A stretch of 64,000 nucleotides of DNA from Cephalopachus bancanus. Its lineage: Eukaryota > Chordata > Mammalia > Primates > Tarsiidae. The notes beneath the pieces are model-generated. The model was not told where the DNA came from and ran no database searches. It saw only the letters and a list, made by a program, of their open reading frames with translations. Positions 1 to 11,422 of the stretch are shown one piece after another; the first letter of the stretch is position 1, and each line of letters begins with the position of its first letter. The stretch covers positions 806,001 through 870,000 of the forward strand of contig JAPVLO010000182.1 of NCBI GenBank assembly GCA_027257055.1, in the 5' to 3' direction. Position numbers and translations under genes: made by a program.

Positions 1-272
1 ACAGATAATGTTGCCCAGACTGGAGTGCAGTGGCTGCTCCTGGCCACCGCAGCCTTGATCTGCTGGGCTCCAGTGATCCTTCCACCTCAGCCTTCCAAGT
101 AGCTGGAACTACAGGCGCACACTACCACACCCAGCTAATTTTTTGATTTATTGTGGAGATGAGGTCTCGCCAAGTTGCCCAGGCGGGTCTTGAACCCGCG
201 GGCTCTGGCAATTCACTCACCTCGGCCTCCCAAGATGTGGGATTACAGGCTGAGCCACTGATCCCAGCTGCT
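1..272 (-). repeat. Alu, dimeric, cut by window edge
   Basis: Reverse-complement Alu from the middle of the right arm to the 5' end (gctgagccactgatcccagc). The young lineage-specific form has a mutated 5' end. Confidence 0.9.
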
Positions 273-284
273 AGGCTACTTTTA

Positions 285-402
285 AAATTTTTTGGTTGAG
301 TTGAGGTCTCGCTGTGTTGCTTAGGTTGGTCTTGAACTATTGGACTAAAGCAATTCTGCCCCAGCCTCCCAAAGTGCCGGGATTACAGGTGTGAGCCACA
401 GC
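285..402 (-). repeat. Alu left-arm fragment, old
   Basis: Single monomer matching the Alu left arm in reverse complement; no right arm or poly(T). Confidence 0.7.
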
Positions 403-425
403 ATCCTGTTCTCAGGAGGAACTTC

Positions 426-675
426 TTTTTTTTTTTTGGAGTTGGAGTCTCACTGTGTCGCCCAGGCTGGAAGGCAGTGGCATGCTCAACCTTCCAAGCA
501 GCTGGAACCACAGGCGCAAGCCACTGCGCCCAGCTAATTTTTCTTGATTTATTGTAGAGATGAGGTCTCATCAAGTTGCCCAGGCTGGTCTCGAACCTGT
601 GGACTTCGGAAATCCTCCCCCCTCGGCCTCCCAAAGTGCTGGGGTTAGAGGTGTGTGCCACCACGCCCAGCCTGG
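426..675 (-). repeat. Alu
   Basis: Poly(T) start, both arms in reverse complement, slightly shortened right arm. Confidence 0.9.
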
Positions 676-1793
676 AACTTCTTCATATTAATGCTTCACG
701 TGCTATGCATGGGCAAGATGGTACCTTCAGCCTTGGGGCTAAGCAGAATCTGTTAAGGACTTCGCAGCGGTAAGCCAGGGTCCTTGCCACTGCTGCAAAT
801 CAGACAATGTCCACTTTATCTGGCTGCGGTGGCAGAGGAAGAGGACAGCGTGTGACCTTGGAGAGGCTACTTTGCTTTAGCAAGGGGTTAGAAAAGGATT
901 TGGCGAGACAGTTCTCTTATCCGGTGTAGCATTAGTAAATGTCTAAAACAAGGATCATCTCAAGGTTTCAGCTGCAGCAGCTCTGCTGCTCTCGGGGTTG
1001 AAGGTGATAGATACAGTGGGCGTCATGGACCTGACATCGCGGTCAGAGTTGCTGGTCTGAGAGCTACTGTTCAATGTTGCTGCAGGTAGACTTGATCTTG
1101 GCTGTGTGTGTGTGTGTGTGTGTGTGTAGTAGGAAGATGCAGGTGTGAGGTGTGGGGAGAAGATTAAACAAAATAGCAAACACAGAGGCCCTTGGGAGAT
1201 TCGGGAGCTCCGCAAATGTTAGGAGGCAAGGTGGTCTCAGGGTGGTTGTGCCAGTACTGCGGAGAAGTGGCTACTGAGGAAGCCTCCTCGAGTCTTGCAC
1301 CATAGCTCCTTGGAGTCTAGAAGGAGGAGAGAGATTGTTGCTTTGCACGTGGCCTGTGGGATTTCCAGCTCCTCAGCAGGGGGACGAGGGAATAGGAAGG
1401 CCTGGGCTCCCCCTCCCAAGGACAGAGGGAGAGAGGAGGACCCAGTTTTGCTGTCCCTTTGAGGCCGTGCAGTGCGGGGGAGTCTGCAGGGCAGGGCTTC
1501 GACAGTAACTGGCCTTGAGCTGGGCACTGACTTTCCTGGGTTTCTCTTTCCCCTTAGGTAGGCACTCTCTCCGGTGGCTCTGCCCACTCGAAGGTCGCAG
1601 GACGGTCAAAGAGCTTAAAGCCGACTTGGGGAATATCCAGAGCTCAATGCAAGCCTGACAGGAGTCCGTATTTAAGTCAGCATTAAGTTCTGTAGTTCAG
1701 CCGTCATCAGATATCGGGGGAGGAGGAAATTGATACTTGGTGAGCTCCTGCTTGGCCCCAGGTCTTTGTCCTTTACAGCCCGATGAGGGGACC
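676..1793. other. Non-coding stretch, no gene recognised
   Basis: Mostly single-copy-like DNA with a pure TG microsatellite at 1103-1127. The minus-strand frame over 955-1215 encodes a Ser/Thr-rich tail that I do not recognise. Confidence 0.5.
1103..1127. repeat. (TG)n microsatellite
   Basis: Uninterrupted TG dinucleotides. Confidence 0.95.
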
Positions 1794-2092
1794 AGGCATG
1801 GTGGCTCATGCCTGTAATCTCAGCACTTTGGGAGGCTGAGGCGAGAGGATTGCCCGAGTCCAGGGATTTGAGACCAGCCTGGGCAACTTGGTGAGACCTC
1901 ATCTCTACAGCAAATCAAGAAAAGTTAGCCGGGCATGGTAATGCATGCCTATAGTTCCAGCTACTTGAAAGACTGAGGCAGAAGGATCGCCTGGACCCAG
2001 CAGGTCGAGGCTGCGGTGGCCATGAGCATGCCATGGGGGCAGAGTGAGACTCCAACTCCAACTCCAAAAAAAAACCCCAAACAAAACCAACT
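1794..2092 (+). repeat. Alu, older form
   Basis: Full dimer from ccaggcatggtggctc to the A-rich tail with interrupted A runs. Confidence 0.9.
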
Positions 2093-2365
2093 CTGTGAGG
2101 GGTATGATGCCCCAGAACAGATGAGATGCCAGGTGCCACCAGGGCCAAGGAAAGCTAGGAAACCACCTTTTCAATAGCGTTGGCTTCATACTGACAATCC
2201 AAGTGTTAGCGTGAAGCTTCGCTGCAGAAGTGTGGCGGTGTCAGGGGATGCTCGACCAGCTTACGGTTTTGCAGCCCAGTGTCACTGGCAACACGCCCTA
2301 GAAATGGGCCCCATCTTGCAGGTAAGGAAACAGACCCAGAAAGATGAAGAGAGTTGCTTAACTTT

Positions 2366-2632
2366 TCTTTTTTTTTGAGTGAGGGTGCCACTCTGCCACC
2401 CAGGTTGAAGTGCAGTGGCATGATCACAGCTTACCAGGGCCCCGCCATCCTAGGCCCAAGCAATCCTCCTACCTCAGTCTCCCGAGTAGCTGGGACTCTA
2501 GGCCCATGCCACCATGCCTGGCGAACTTTTCTTAAAGTAGAGACAGGGCCCTGAACCCCTGGGCTCAGGATCCTCCCATCTTGGCCTTCCAAGATGCTGG
2601 AATTGTAGGTATGAACCACCATGCCCAAACAG
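2366..2632 (-). repeat. Alu, diverged
   Basis: Poly(T), then both arms in reverse complement with many differences and a short gap. Confidence 0.8.
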
Positions 2633-2883
2633 ATTTGTTTAACTCTAACGGCAACGTTGAAATGAGAACCCAGGACTTTCACTCTCATTTGCAGAAACAG
2701 TCTGCTCTTTCTGCATTCTCTTCTTTTTTTTTTTTTTTTGTCCTCTCCTGCTTTCCTGTCTTTCCCACCTCCAGCTACTTTTGTTTCTATGCAGGGCCAT
2801 ATCCTACCTGCTGACCGAAAGGTTAGGCTATGTGGGCCAGACAGCTTAGGCAGCTGGAGTGCTGCTTAAATTTGCCCTCTGAG

Positions 2884-3172
2884 CCAGGCTCCATGGCTCA
2901 GCCTGTAAGCCCGCGCCTTTGGGAGGCTGAGGTGAGTGGATTGCCTGAGCCCGCGGGTGCGAGACCCGCCTGGGCAGCGAGACCTCCTCTCTACAACAAA
3001 TCAAAGAAAAATCAGCCGGGCGTGGTAGCGCATGCCTGTAATTCCGGCTACTCGGAAGGCGGAGGCGGAAGGACCGCCGGAGCCCCGCAGGTCGAGGCTG
3101 CGGTGGCCGGGAGCGGCCGCTGCACTCCAGTCTGGGCGACGGAGTGAGACTCCAACTCAAAAAAAAAAAAAT
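2884..3172 (+). repeat. Alu, young lineage-specific form
   Basis: Near-consensus dimer with the short GGGCAGCGAGACC junction and a 13-A tail. Confidence 0.92.
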
Positions 3173-4015
3173 TTGCCCTCTGACCCTGCCGCCCTTTTCC
3201 CAAATGTTTTCTCCCCGGGTCGGTTCCCCCTTAACCAACAGTCGGGAGTGCGGCTCTGGCTCTGCGCCTTCACGGCCTGCGGAGGCCACGCCTCCCCCTC
3301 CTGCCGTCTCAGCTGAGGGTCAGCAAATAAGAGGTCGAGGTCGCCGTGACAGGCAGGTGTGGAGTCCAGCTTTGTGTTGCCTGCGAGACACTCATGCGTG
3401 GACAGCCTCCAGTCCGCTTCCGAAATCCTGTCCACCTGGATCCAGGGTCCCTTTGGGCACATCGCCTTCCCGCCACAGGTGCTCACTGAGCGCTCCTGGG
3501 CTAGATGCACACGGGTCGTCGGGACAGGGTCCCCAGGTGCCCTCCGGGGGGCGACGGACTCGCGCACAGACACCTGCGCGGCACTGCACGGGGTGCTGGC
3601 GGGGCTCCCGGGGAAGGTGCAGCCTGGAGCGCGAGGGGCAGCGCCGAGGCCAGCCGCGCCGGCTGGAGCGTGTCCGGTGCCGCAGGCGGCGCGGCCGAGG
3701 CTGCAGTCCCTCCGCCCGGCTGCGCTCTGCTTCTCCTCAGAAACCGGCCTTGCTCCGGGCCCAGGGTCCCTGCCACAACCCCCCCTTTCTTCGCCCTCGG
3801 GATTCTGGGGTGTCCGTGAGCTGCCGAGTGGAGGAGAGATCCGGGCTGCAGCCCCGCTCCGCGGCTGGTGACCTCCGCAAGGCCACCTCCCCTCCCGGGC
3901 CTGCGTTTTCTCCTTGGCAAACAGAAGAAGGGAGGGCGCCCGGTGCCGAAGGCTGGAGTAAATGTCTCCGGAGGCGGCTTTGATTTTAAATTTATTTGTA
4001 CTTCTTTGCTTGACT
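3173..4015. other. GC-rich block, small CpG-island-like segment
   Basis: CpG is frequent, densest at about 3490-3760 (GCGCGAGG, CCGCGCCGG, GGCGCGGCCG). Long open frames on both strands reflect GC content; no protein family is recognised and no splice-supported gene was found. Confidence 0.5.
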
Positions 4016-4118
4016 GTCGAGGTGATGTCTCGCTCTGCGGCCCAGGCTCACCTCAAACTCTCGGGCTAGCCTCCCAAGTAGTGCGATTACCGGCGTGCAC
4101 CACCATGCCCAGCTTCTG
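4016..4118 (-). repeat. Alu fragment, old
   Basis: Short reverse-complement match to the left arm (tcgctctgcggcccaggc to accaccatgcccagc). Confidence 0.6.
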
Positions 4119-4218
4119 AAGCCTGCCTTAGCTCAGAAATCTGAACTCTACCATCACTTTGATCTCCCTGGAGGAGCCAGGGAGCCTTTTCCATGTACCC
4201 ATGATTGATCAGGCTAGC

Positions 4219-4552
4219 AGGCCCCACCCTTTTTGGCATCAGGGACTCGTTTTGTGGAAGACAGTTTTGCCATGGATCAGGGGTGTGGGGGCTGGTCAAA
4301 CCTCACTGCTAATCGCCACCTCAGCTCCACCTCAGATCATCAGGCATTAGATTCTCATAAGGAGCATGCAACCTGGATCCCTTGCACACACAGTTCACAA
4401 TAGGGTTCTTGCTGCTGTGGGAATCTCACGCCACCGCGAATCTGACAGAATATGGAGTGCCACTCGCTCACTGCTCACCTCCTGCTGTGTGGCCTGGTTC
4501 CTAACAGGCCACGGACCCGGACTGGTCCATGGCCCGGGGGTTGGGGACCCCT
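4219..4552 (-). mobile_element. MER1-type hAT-Charlie non-autonomous DNA transposon
   Basis: The right end is ggttggggacccctg, the reverse complement of the MER1 terminal repeat. The inner blocks ctgctgtgtggcctggttcc and ttgtggaagacagttttgcc match MER1B as I remember it. The left terminal repeat is decayed. Confidence 0.8.
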
Positions 4553-4621
4553 GGATTAGGCGATACCGTAGCTGTTTTGCCTACCGCTGAAATAAATTAT
4601 CATCATCAGGACTGGCTGAAC

Positions 4622-4655
<34 letters not shown>

Positions 4656-4927
4656 AGTTGGAGTCTCACTCTGTCACCCAGACTGGAGTGCAGCGGCCGC
4701 TCCCGGCCATCGCAGCCTCAACCTGCTTGGGCTCCGGCGATCCTTCGCCTCAGCCTTCCGAGTAGCCGGAATTACAGGCATGCGCTACCACGCCCGGCTG
4801 ATTTTTTGATGTATTGTAGAGATGAGGTCTCGCTGCCCAGGCGGGTCTCGAACCCGCGGGCTCAGGCGATCCACTCACCTCAGCCTCCCAAAGGTGCGGA
4901 TGACAGGCTGAGCCACCGAGCCCGGCT
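4622..4927 (-). repeat. Alu, young lineage-specific form, long T tract
   Basis: About 32 T residues, then a near-consensus reverse dimer with the short ctcgctgcccaggcggg junction. Confidence 0.93.
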
Positions 4928-5856
4928 GGCTGCACATTTTACAGGGCTTAGTGTAAAATGAAACGTGGGATTCCATCGCAGCCTCTCCCACCAAGGGCGG
5001 GCCCTGTGTGGCCACGCGGGCCATGTGTCCACGAGGCTGCCCTTCTCATAATCACACCAGCGATCTGAGACTCCAGCCAGTGCAGGGGGAATTTAGGGCT
5101 GGCTCATGAGAAGGATGCTCCCACCCGAACAGCCAGGGCCCGTGCTAGGATGCCAGTGGGCCTGCAGCCACTCGCACCCTGCCTGCTGCTGCCAGCACCT
5201 ATTTCCGCAGAAGGGCTGACTCCGCTGGTGCTGGTTCTTCTGGTTCTGGAGGAGAGCCTGCACCCCTTCACAGAGGGCTTGGGTTTCCAGAAGAGATTAA
5301 TGACTGTTTCCGGGTCTGCAGCTGACCCCCGTGGCCCTGCCGGGGACAGAGTGGCCAAGCCACTTTCCGCTCGTCCTCCCTCCTCCCGACTCCCTCATCG
5401 CGAGCCTCTTTCCTGCTCCAAAACACCTGGGTTCCCTGCTCCTCGGTACCCGCGGGTGGGGTCTGGGCCACGATCAAGGAGAAGAACCCTCCCCCGAAAC
5501 CTCCCGAGTCCCCAGATGTCGTAAGAAGCACGAGCCATCAGAAGGGTCGAGCTGTCCTCACCGTGAATCACCTGAGTGGGAGGTTTTCTTCTGAGCTCAG
5601 GCTTGAACCACAGAATTCCCCGATTTTGTGCTCGCAAACTCTCTGGGCCCGACACGGCTTCAAGTTTTCTGTCGACCCAGCCCCTGACAGCCTGGGCCGC
5701 GGGGCTGTGCCGTGGCCAGTCGCTGCCCCTTCCCGCCCACTCCTCTCTCGCACTCACTCCTCGTGGAGGACCACGAAGTCCTGTGCTGCTTCTCTTTCTC
5801 CCAAGTCCCACCATGATGATCCGGCTGTTTCAGACTCACTGACACCTGGAGGTCAT
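4928..5856. other. Non-coding stretch, no gene recognised
   Basis: Moderately GC-rich unique DNA. Several overlapping short open frames on both strands match no family that I know. Confidence 0.5.
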
Positions 5857-6134
5857 CTTTTTTTTCTTTTTCTTTTGAGTCAGAGTCTCACTCTGTCGCC
5901 CAGGCTGGAATGCAGTGGCACGCTCCCGGCCACCCCAGCCTCCACCTGCTGGGCTCCGGCGATCCTTCCACCCCAGCCTTCCAAGTAGCCGGAACTACAG
6001 GTGCGCACGACCACAGCTGGCTAACTTTTTGATCTGTTGTAGAGATGAGGTCTCGCCAAGTTACCCAGGCCGTCCTTGACAATCCCCTCACCGCGGCCTC
6101 TCAAGTTGCTGGAATGACAGGCTTCGCAGCCAGC
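5857..6134 (-). repeat. Alu, 5' part shortened
   Basis: Interrupted poly(T), right arm, then a left arm with internal deletion, ending in gctggaatgacaggctt. Confidence 0.85.
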
Positions 6135-6234
6135 AGTCATCTCTGAACTCTGGCCGGCTCTGCCATTCGAAGCGTTCTGCCTCCCTGACGCCCTCCCCTT
6201 CCCTCTCCACCCCAGCTGTTTTTTTGGAAAGTCT

Positions 6235-6390
6235 GTCCACCCGTTCATCTCTCCATCATCTGGGTGCTGACTTGGTGTCAGGCACTGGGGACATCGAGAT
6301 GGCACGGTGAGTTCCTGCCCTCAGGACACGGCAGTGTAGACGGGGCAGGATATATAAATAAATAATTGATGACAGCGCAACTAGATACGC
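6235..6390 (-). repeat. L2 3' end
   Basis: gtcaggcactggggacat followed by tcctgccctcaggacac matches the reverse complement of the L2 3' tail. Confidence 0.6.
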
Positions 6391-8039
6391 ACAAGGCACA
6401 GAGGACGTAAGATGAGAAGCCTTGGGCGGCGAATCAAGAGCTGGGAAGGACGTGCTGGCAGGCGATCTGAGCGTTCGAAGCAGAAGGCACACGGTGCCCT
6501 GGAGCGGGCGGGCATAAAAGCACGCTGTGTGCCGGAAGCAGGCTGTCGGCCCATGAAGCTGAAGCATCTGGGGTCAGAGCAGGAGTTGGCGAGAACTCGG
6601 TCTAGCGTGGTGGGCAGGGGCTCGGTCTCAAGAGGTCTTCTCTGTTACCCGAAGGGGCTCAGGCTTGTCCTAACGGCCCCCTGAATGGCGGGTTCTGTTT
6701 TGGAGAGACAAGCCGGGCAACACTGCAGAGGGTGGGTCTCAGGGGCGGCGACCTGAGGCAGGGAGGCCTTTGGGAACGCAGGGGAGAGAGGACACATTCA
6801 CGAGGTGTGCCGGAAGGGAAACCGGCAAGACTGGGCGGCAGGTGGGAGGACGGCACCCAGGTTTGTGGCTTGAGAAGGGGGGCGTGTGGGAGCTCTGTGG
6901 CCTCACTCAGTCCCTTCCTGAGCCGGCGGCCCTTCTGCCTCAGTTGCCCCTGCTTTCCGCTTCGTTAGCGATACATAAATCAGGCCTGCCCTTCCTGCCT
7001 GGATTCTTGACGTACCCTCTTCATCTCTTTCCATCCACCCTACACGCCGCTGCCGGGGGAAACTTCTAGAGTCAGTCGGACAAGAAGCTGCAATGGTGTC
7101 CCGCTGCACACTGAATGACGGTTTGGCCTATCAACCACCAGGGCTGGGGGAGTCACGCTGTTTTCCCTCGCAGAGTCCAAGTTTTAAGAGAAGACGAGAC
7201 ACGTTAGATGTGAAGTAACTGAATCTCAGCCGTCTTTAGCAGGGACACAGGACGTCCACTTAGAAAGGGAAGAAGGAAGGGGGTGGGGAGCCACCCCAGG
7301 GCTTCCTGGTCTGTTTCCTTCGTGTCTCTCCAGATGCCTCTTCCACTTCACCCCCGTACGGCACCTGTGCTTTCCGCTCTGTCCAGACCAGTTTCACTAA
7401 TGCCTCCTCTCCCACCTGGGTCTCTGCAGAGGTCACTGTCTCCGCCTGAAATACCATCCCTCACATTCCTGCCTGTCGAACCCCTGCCCATCTTTTGATG
7501 TCCAGCCCAAGGCAAGGGCCCCATGATTCCCCGACCCAGAAGGGATCTCCCGAAGGTACTTTGTCTTCCTTAAGGCACTTTGCACATTGTGCTGAGTGCC
7601 ACACCCAGCACATCTCATCTCATCTCCCCACCTCCCCAGGGCCACCAGACTGGGAATGGAAAAGGGAAACCATCGGCCTTAGGCCTCGGTCCAGCCTGCT
7701 GATGTGCTTGGTGGATTTGCGCAGCTTCCCTCCACCAAGATTAATTTATTTAAAAACATAACCCGTGTCAAACAAGCAGAAAAGTTTAGCTATGGTATAA
7801 TAATGTGTATTTGGAACCTATCATCACCAGGAACAGATCTGCTGCTGACACCCTGCCACCTACTTAAAAAAAAAGTTTTAACACAAAGTTTATTAGAGAA
7901 TGAAGAGGGAAGAAAGACATGCCAGAGCTGGCATGGGCGAGGGAAACCGCCTTGCCACCCACTTTTTAAGAAATAAAAGATCGTACCTACAGTTTGAACG
8001 CTAGCTCACACCTTCCTCCCCTGGAGCCGGTCTTCGAGG
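6391..8039. other. Non-coding stretch with probable old L2-like material
   Basis: 7470-7600 resembles the L2 3' region on the plus strand (aacccctgcccatcttttga, then cactttgcacattgtgctg). The rest is unassigned and no gene is supported. Confidence 0.4.
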
Positions 8040-9021
8040 TGCTTCTCAAAGTTTAGAATTAGGCGCCAAGATGTAAAAATGGAGAGACTTCACGCAAGAA
8101 CCGGCCCGCTGCCACGCTTTCGGCCCGCTCTTCGGCAGGCTAGGCCCCGCGTGCCAGCCCCGTGGCGCCCGGGAGGCCCGCCTTGCCGAGTCCACACCCA
8201 CGGCCCGGGCAGGGCCGAGTCCAGCACCCGGGCGGCCGGCGCCGCGCCCGGGCGAGCCTTCCTCGCGGACGGGCCAGCCTCCCGCGCTCCTGCCGCCTCC
8301 TCCGAGCTGCCGCCCGGGCGACGCCGGCCCGCCCAGGCCCCGGCATCCTCCGAGTCCTCCTTCCAGTTCCGCCTGCTCCGGGAGGCCGTTCCCAACGGCT
8401 TCGGCTCCGCTCCGCTCCCGGGGCCCCGCCGTGAACCCGGCCTCCGGGCCCGGGCCCGGGCGTCCACGCGCGCTCGCGCCGCCCTCTCCGTCCGCCACGC
8501 CGGCCGGGGGCGCGCTCGCCGGGGCCGAGGCGTCCGGCGCCCCGCGTCTTCGCGCCGAGCCTTTGCTGCCCCCGCGCGGTGCGTCGTGGGAGCTGCACGG
8601 GGCCCGCGTGCGCGCCTTGCCGGCTCGGCGGCGTCCCGTCGAGGCGGCCCGCGCGCCCCGCCGGCCGCTCGTCCCGAGGCCGAGTGCGGCTCCGGGCGAG
8701 GCCGCCAGCCAGTCGGGTGCCCTCTCCGCGCTCCCCGCGCGCCCCTCGCGGCCCGCCCGCGCGGACTGCCCGGGAGGCCTGCAGGCGCGGAGCTTCCCTC
8801 GCCCCGCCTCCACCGCCCTCGCGTCCTTCCCGCGACGCTCGGCGCCCGCACGTGGGCCCCCGCGCCGGCGGGCCGTGGACAGGCGCCGGCTCTGGCCTCC
8901 GTGCGAGGGAGCGGGCAGGGCGCGTTCGTGTCTCGCCTGGCCCGGCCGCCCGGGCCACTCGCCTGATCCCGACGCCGACCGCCCGTCCCGCGGGGCGCGC
9001 GTGTCTTGCCGGCCTCCTCCC

Positions 9022-9033
9022 CGCGCGTGCGCA
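9022..9033. promoter_or_regulatory. NRF1 binding site, perfect consensus
   Basis: CGCGCGTGCGCA matches the reverse of YGCGCAYGCGCR at every position. It lies inside the CpG island. Confidence 0.6.
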
Positions 9034-9396
9034 CACCGTCTCCTCCGCGCCCCAGACTCCCCGGCGCAGGACCTGTAAAGGCCCGAGGAGCCGGGAAGCC
9101 GTCCCGATGCCGGCGCGACGCCGCTGCGGCTGCCACGCACGGAGACCGAGGAGCACGCCCGGGCCGGGGGGCCGCGGCTCCCCTCCCGGCGGCGGCGCGG
9201 CCCGGCCCAGGCCGGCCCCGGCCGCGTTTCTTGCGACTTTCGCCCTCGGGCCGCTCGGCGACGCGTGGTCGCCGGAGTCCCCGGGCCGGTGTGGACGGGC
9301 CCTCCCCGCGGGGCGGCTGGGAAGCCGCAGGCGGCCCGCGACTGCGGCCGGACGGGACGGAGGGAGGAGCTGCGGAGGCAGAAGGACGAAGGGAGA

Positions 9397-9425
9397 GGGG
9401 GGCAAGGAAGGGGACGGGGGAGGGG
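9397..9425 (+). other. Predicted G-quadruplex motif
   Basis: Four G runs (6, 4, 5, 4) with loops of 7, 2 and 1 bases, at the right edge of the CpG island. Confidence 0.6.
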
Positions 9426-9929
9426 AGAGTCCTGCTCTTGGGGCCGAGCGGAAGGACAATTGGGGGAGGAAGGCATGCCCGCTCCCTTCGCTCTCGCAGG
9501 CGCCCGCGGCGGGGCTTCACGGTGTGGCTCGACGGGCTGAAATGCGGGGCGACGAAGGCCCAGAGGGGCCGACGCACACCCCCAGGCGTGCCAGAGCCTT
9601 CAAGGACACGGGCGTCGGCGGGAGGGCTGGACGCGTCTTGGCTGCCTCCTCCCCGGCCCCGCGCCGTTGGGGAAGGCGGGTGACCCCTCTCAGGTCCCCC
9701 TCAGACCCCGGGCTCCAGGGCGTCCCTTGCTCGGGACTGGGCACGAAAGGACAGTGCGAGCGGGCTGGGACGCTCTCAGGGACCAGCACCCCAAATCCCA
9801 GGACCCCGCAGTGCCGCTCCCAAGCCCAGGTCAGACTCCGTGATTCTGCGGAGAGACAAGGGCTTTCGGGCCAGTCTCCCTGGTCAACCGGCCGAGCCAC
9901 TCATGGTTGTGACTGGGAACAAGTTTCCT

Positions 9930-10237
9930 GGCTGGGCTCGGTAGCTCAGCCGGTTATCCCAGCGCTTTGGGAGGCCGAGGTGAGTGGATTGCCTGAGTCC
10001 GCAGGTTCGAGACCTGTCCAGGCAACTTGACGAGCCCTCATCTCCACAATAAATCAAAAAATCAGCGGGGCGTGGTAGCGTGTGCCTGCAGTGCCGGCTA
10101 CTTGGAAGGCCGAGGCGGAAGGATCGCCGGAGCCCGGCAGGTCGAGGCCGCGGTGGCCGGGAGTGGCCGCTGCACTCCAGTCTGGGCGACAGAGGGAGAC
10201 TCCCACTCAGAAAAAAAAAACCACCAAAAGAACAAAA
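9930..10237 (+). repeat. Alu inside a MIR-like stretch
   Basis: Full dimer flanked by target duplications acaagtttcct (9919-9929 and 10238-10248). The host sequence continues as a MIR-like stretch (tcatcagtaaaatgtgaat) to about 10350. Confidence 0.93.
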
Positions 10238-10442
10238 ACAAGTTTCCTCATCAGTAAAATGTGAATAGCCACCTAGGTTTCTGGGAGAATCAAATAAAAT
10301 AATGTATGTCATATCTCAGTCACCGAGTACGTGCCTGACACAGAGTAGACCTTAGTCTTCCTGACCCTCAATCCCATTTCGTGCCACTTTTCGACATTGG
10401 AGATGGCAAGACCTGGTAGTGGAAGAAAAGGGAGAAAGAATG

Positions 10443-11007
10443 AGGGGACCCCCAAAACCCGGAATTTATGTCTAAAAAGTATGTACTTATGCTTATGTGT
10501 TTAAACTTCAGACACTTTCAAAGTCCTCTCCATTTGCGGCATCCCCTTTTCAGACGCTTTTCCCACTGCTCAAAACGGTTTTTGAACTCGTCAGTTATGA
10601 TGCTTGTTAGTGCTTCTGCTGTTTTTGTTTCACTTCATCCACACCAGCAAAACATTGCTCTTTGAGGACTTTTTCATCCAGGGAAACAAACACCAAAAAA
10701 TCGCTCAGGGTGAGACCAGATGAATAGGGAGGGTGGGACAAAAGGGTCATGCCGTGTGTTGGTAAAAAGCTGCGGAACACGAAGCATGGTGAGAGCAGGT
10801 GCGTGGTCAAGGTGAAAGAACCAATCACTTATTTGCCCCAAAGCGGATGTTTCTTTCACAAATCATGATAAACCTTCCCAAAACTTCCAGATGAAACTTC
10901 CAGTCAACTTCTTGGTTGACTGTTTGTTCTGGAGGAACAAATCTGAGTGTACTGCAAGGGACCTGCCCTCCAAAATATAATTCTGGGGTTTTCTGGGGGT
11001 CCCCCGG
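10443..11007 (-). mobile_element. Tc1/mariner element, internally deleted
   Basis: Inverted ends aggggacccccaaaacccgg (left) and its near-complement ttctgggggtcccccgg (right), with TA at the right edge. The interior encodes the C-terminal part of a mariner transposase on the minus strand, with the HPPYS and SDF region of the DD34D triad, then ...FEQW-like remnants. It is interrupted by stops. At about 565 bases it is under half the usual 1.3 kb, so the N-terminal half is missing. Confidence 0.8.
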
Positions 11008-11057
11008 TATATATTAGCATAAACCACACCTCCCTCTGGGTTGTGCATTAAAACATT

Positions 11058-11063
11058 TTTATT
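11058..11063 (-). terminator. HSD3B1/HSD3B2: HSD3B polyadenylation signal AATAAA
   Basis: AATAAA on the minus strand, about 360 bases after the HSD3B stop; it is the only clear signal seen in the 3' flank. Cleavage would fall near 11035, just before the mariner relic ending at 11007. Confidence 0.6.
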
Positions 11064-11422
11064 ATTATTTTCACTGAACTACATAAAGGAATGAATCTCT
11101 TTTTAAAGAAATGCTTTAACATGTAAGAAGTAAAATGGAACTAATAGACAAAACTCTAAGCTGAAAGGTACCCCAAGTCATTCACAACCAGCAACTGGGG
11201 TTTGGTGATAACAAGTCATCTGTCCTCTGTGGATGATCAGAACAGAAAGCTTCTCGTTGGTCCAGGGACTGGGAAGGTTTTCATGGCATGCGGATGACGA
11301 TTCGTTGGCTCCTGTGTAAAAGGGAGGCTTGTTCCCCGGTCACTTTCTGCCTGAAGCCAGAAAGGAAGAGCTTGGTGACATCTTCTAAAAAGACCCACAT
11401 GCGCATCCCTGTCATTCTCACA

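Larger units (their letters stand above)
8040..9560. promoter_or_regulatory. Orphan CpG island, candidate promoter
   Basis: About 1.5 kb of very GC-rich DNA with CpG barely depleted, in contrast to its flanks. A perfect NRF1 consensus (CGCGCGTGCGCA, 9022-9033) and GC boxes are present and no TATA box is seen. Frames of 200-495 codons lie open on both strands at once, as expected from GC bias, and none resembles a known protein. The gene served, if any, is unknown. Confidence 0.65.

Noticed and set aside
955..1215. Minus-strand frame ending in a Ser/Thr-rich segment
   Set aside because: Looks somewhat protein-like, but its start lies in a CA microsatellite and no family, acceptor or neighbouring exon supports it.
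3144..3983. 279-codon frame beginning in an Alu tail
   Set aside because: It starts in Alu sequence and runs through GC-rich DNA; composition is as expected by chance and overlapping frames are also open.
8046..9577. Very long open frames (up to 495 codons) on both strands in the CpG island
   Set aside because: All six frames are open because stops are rare in GC-rich DNA. The translations are Arg/Ala/Pro/Gly-rich with no family resemblance or splice context.
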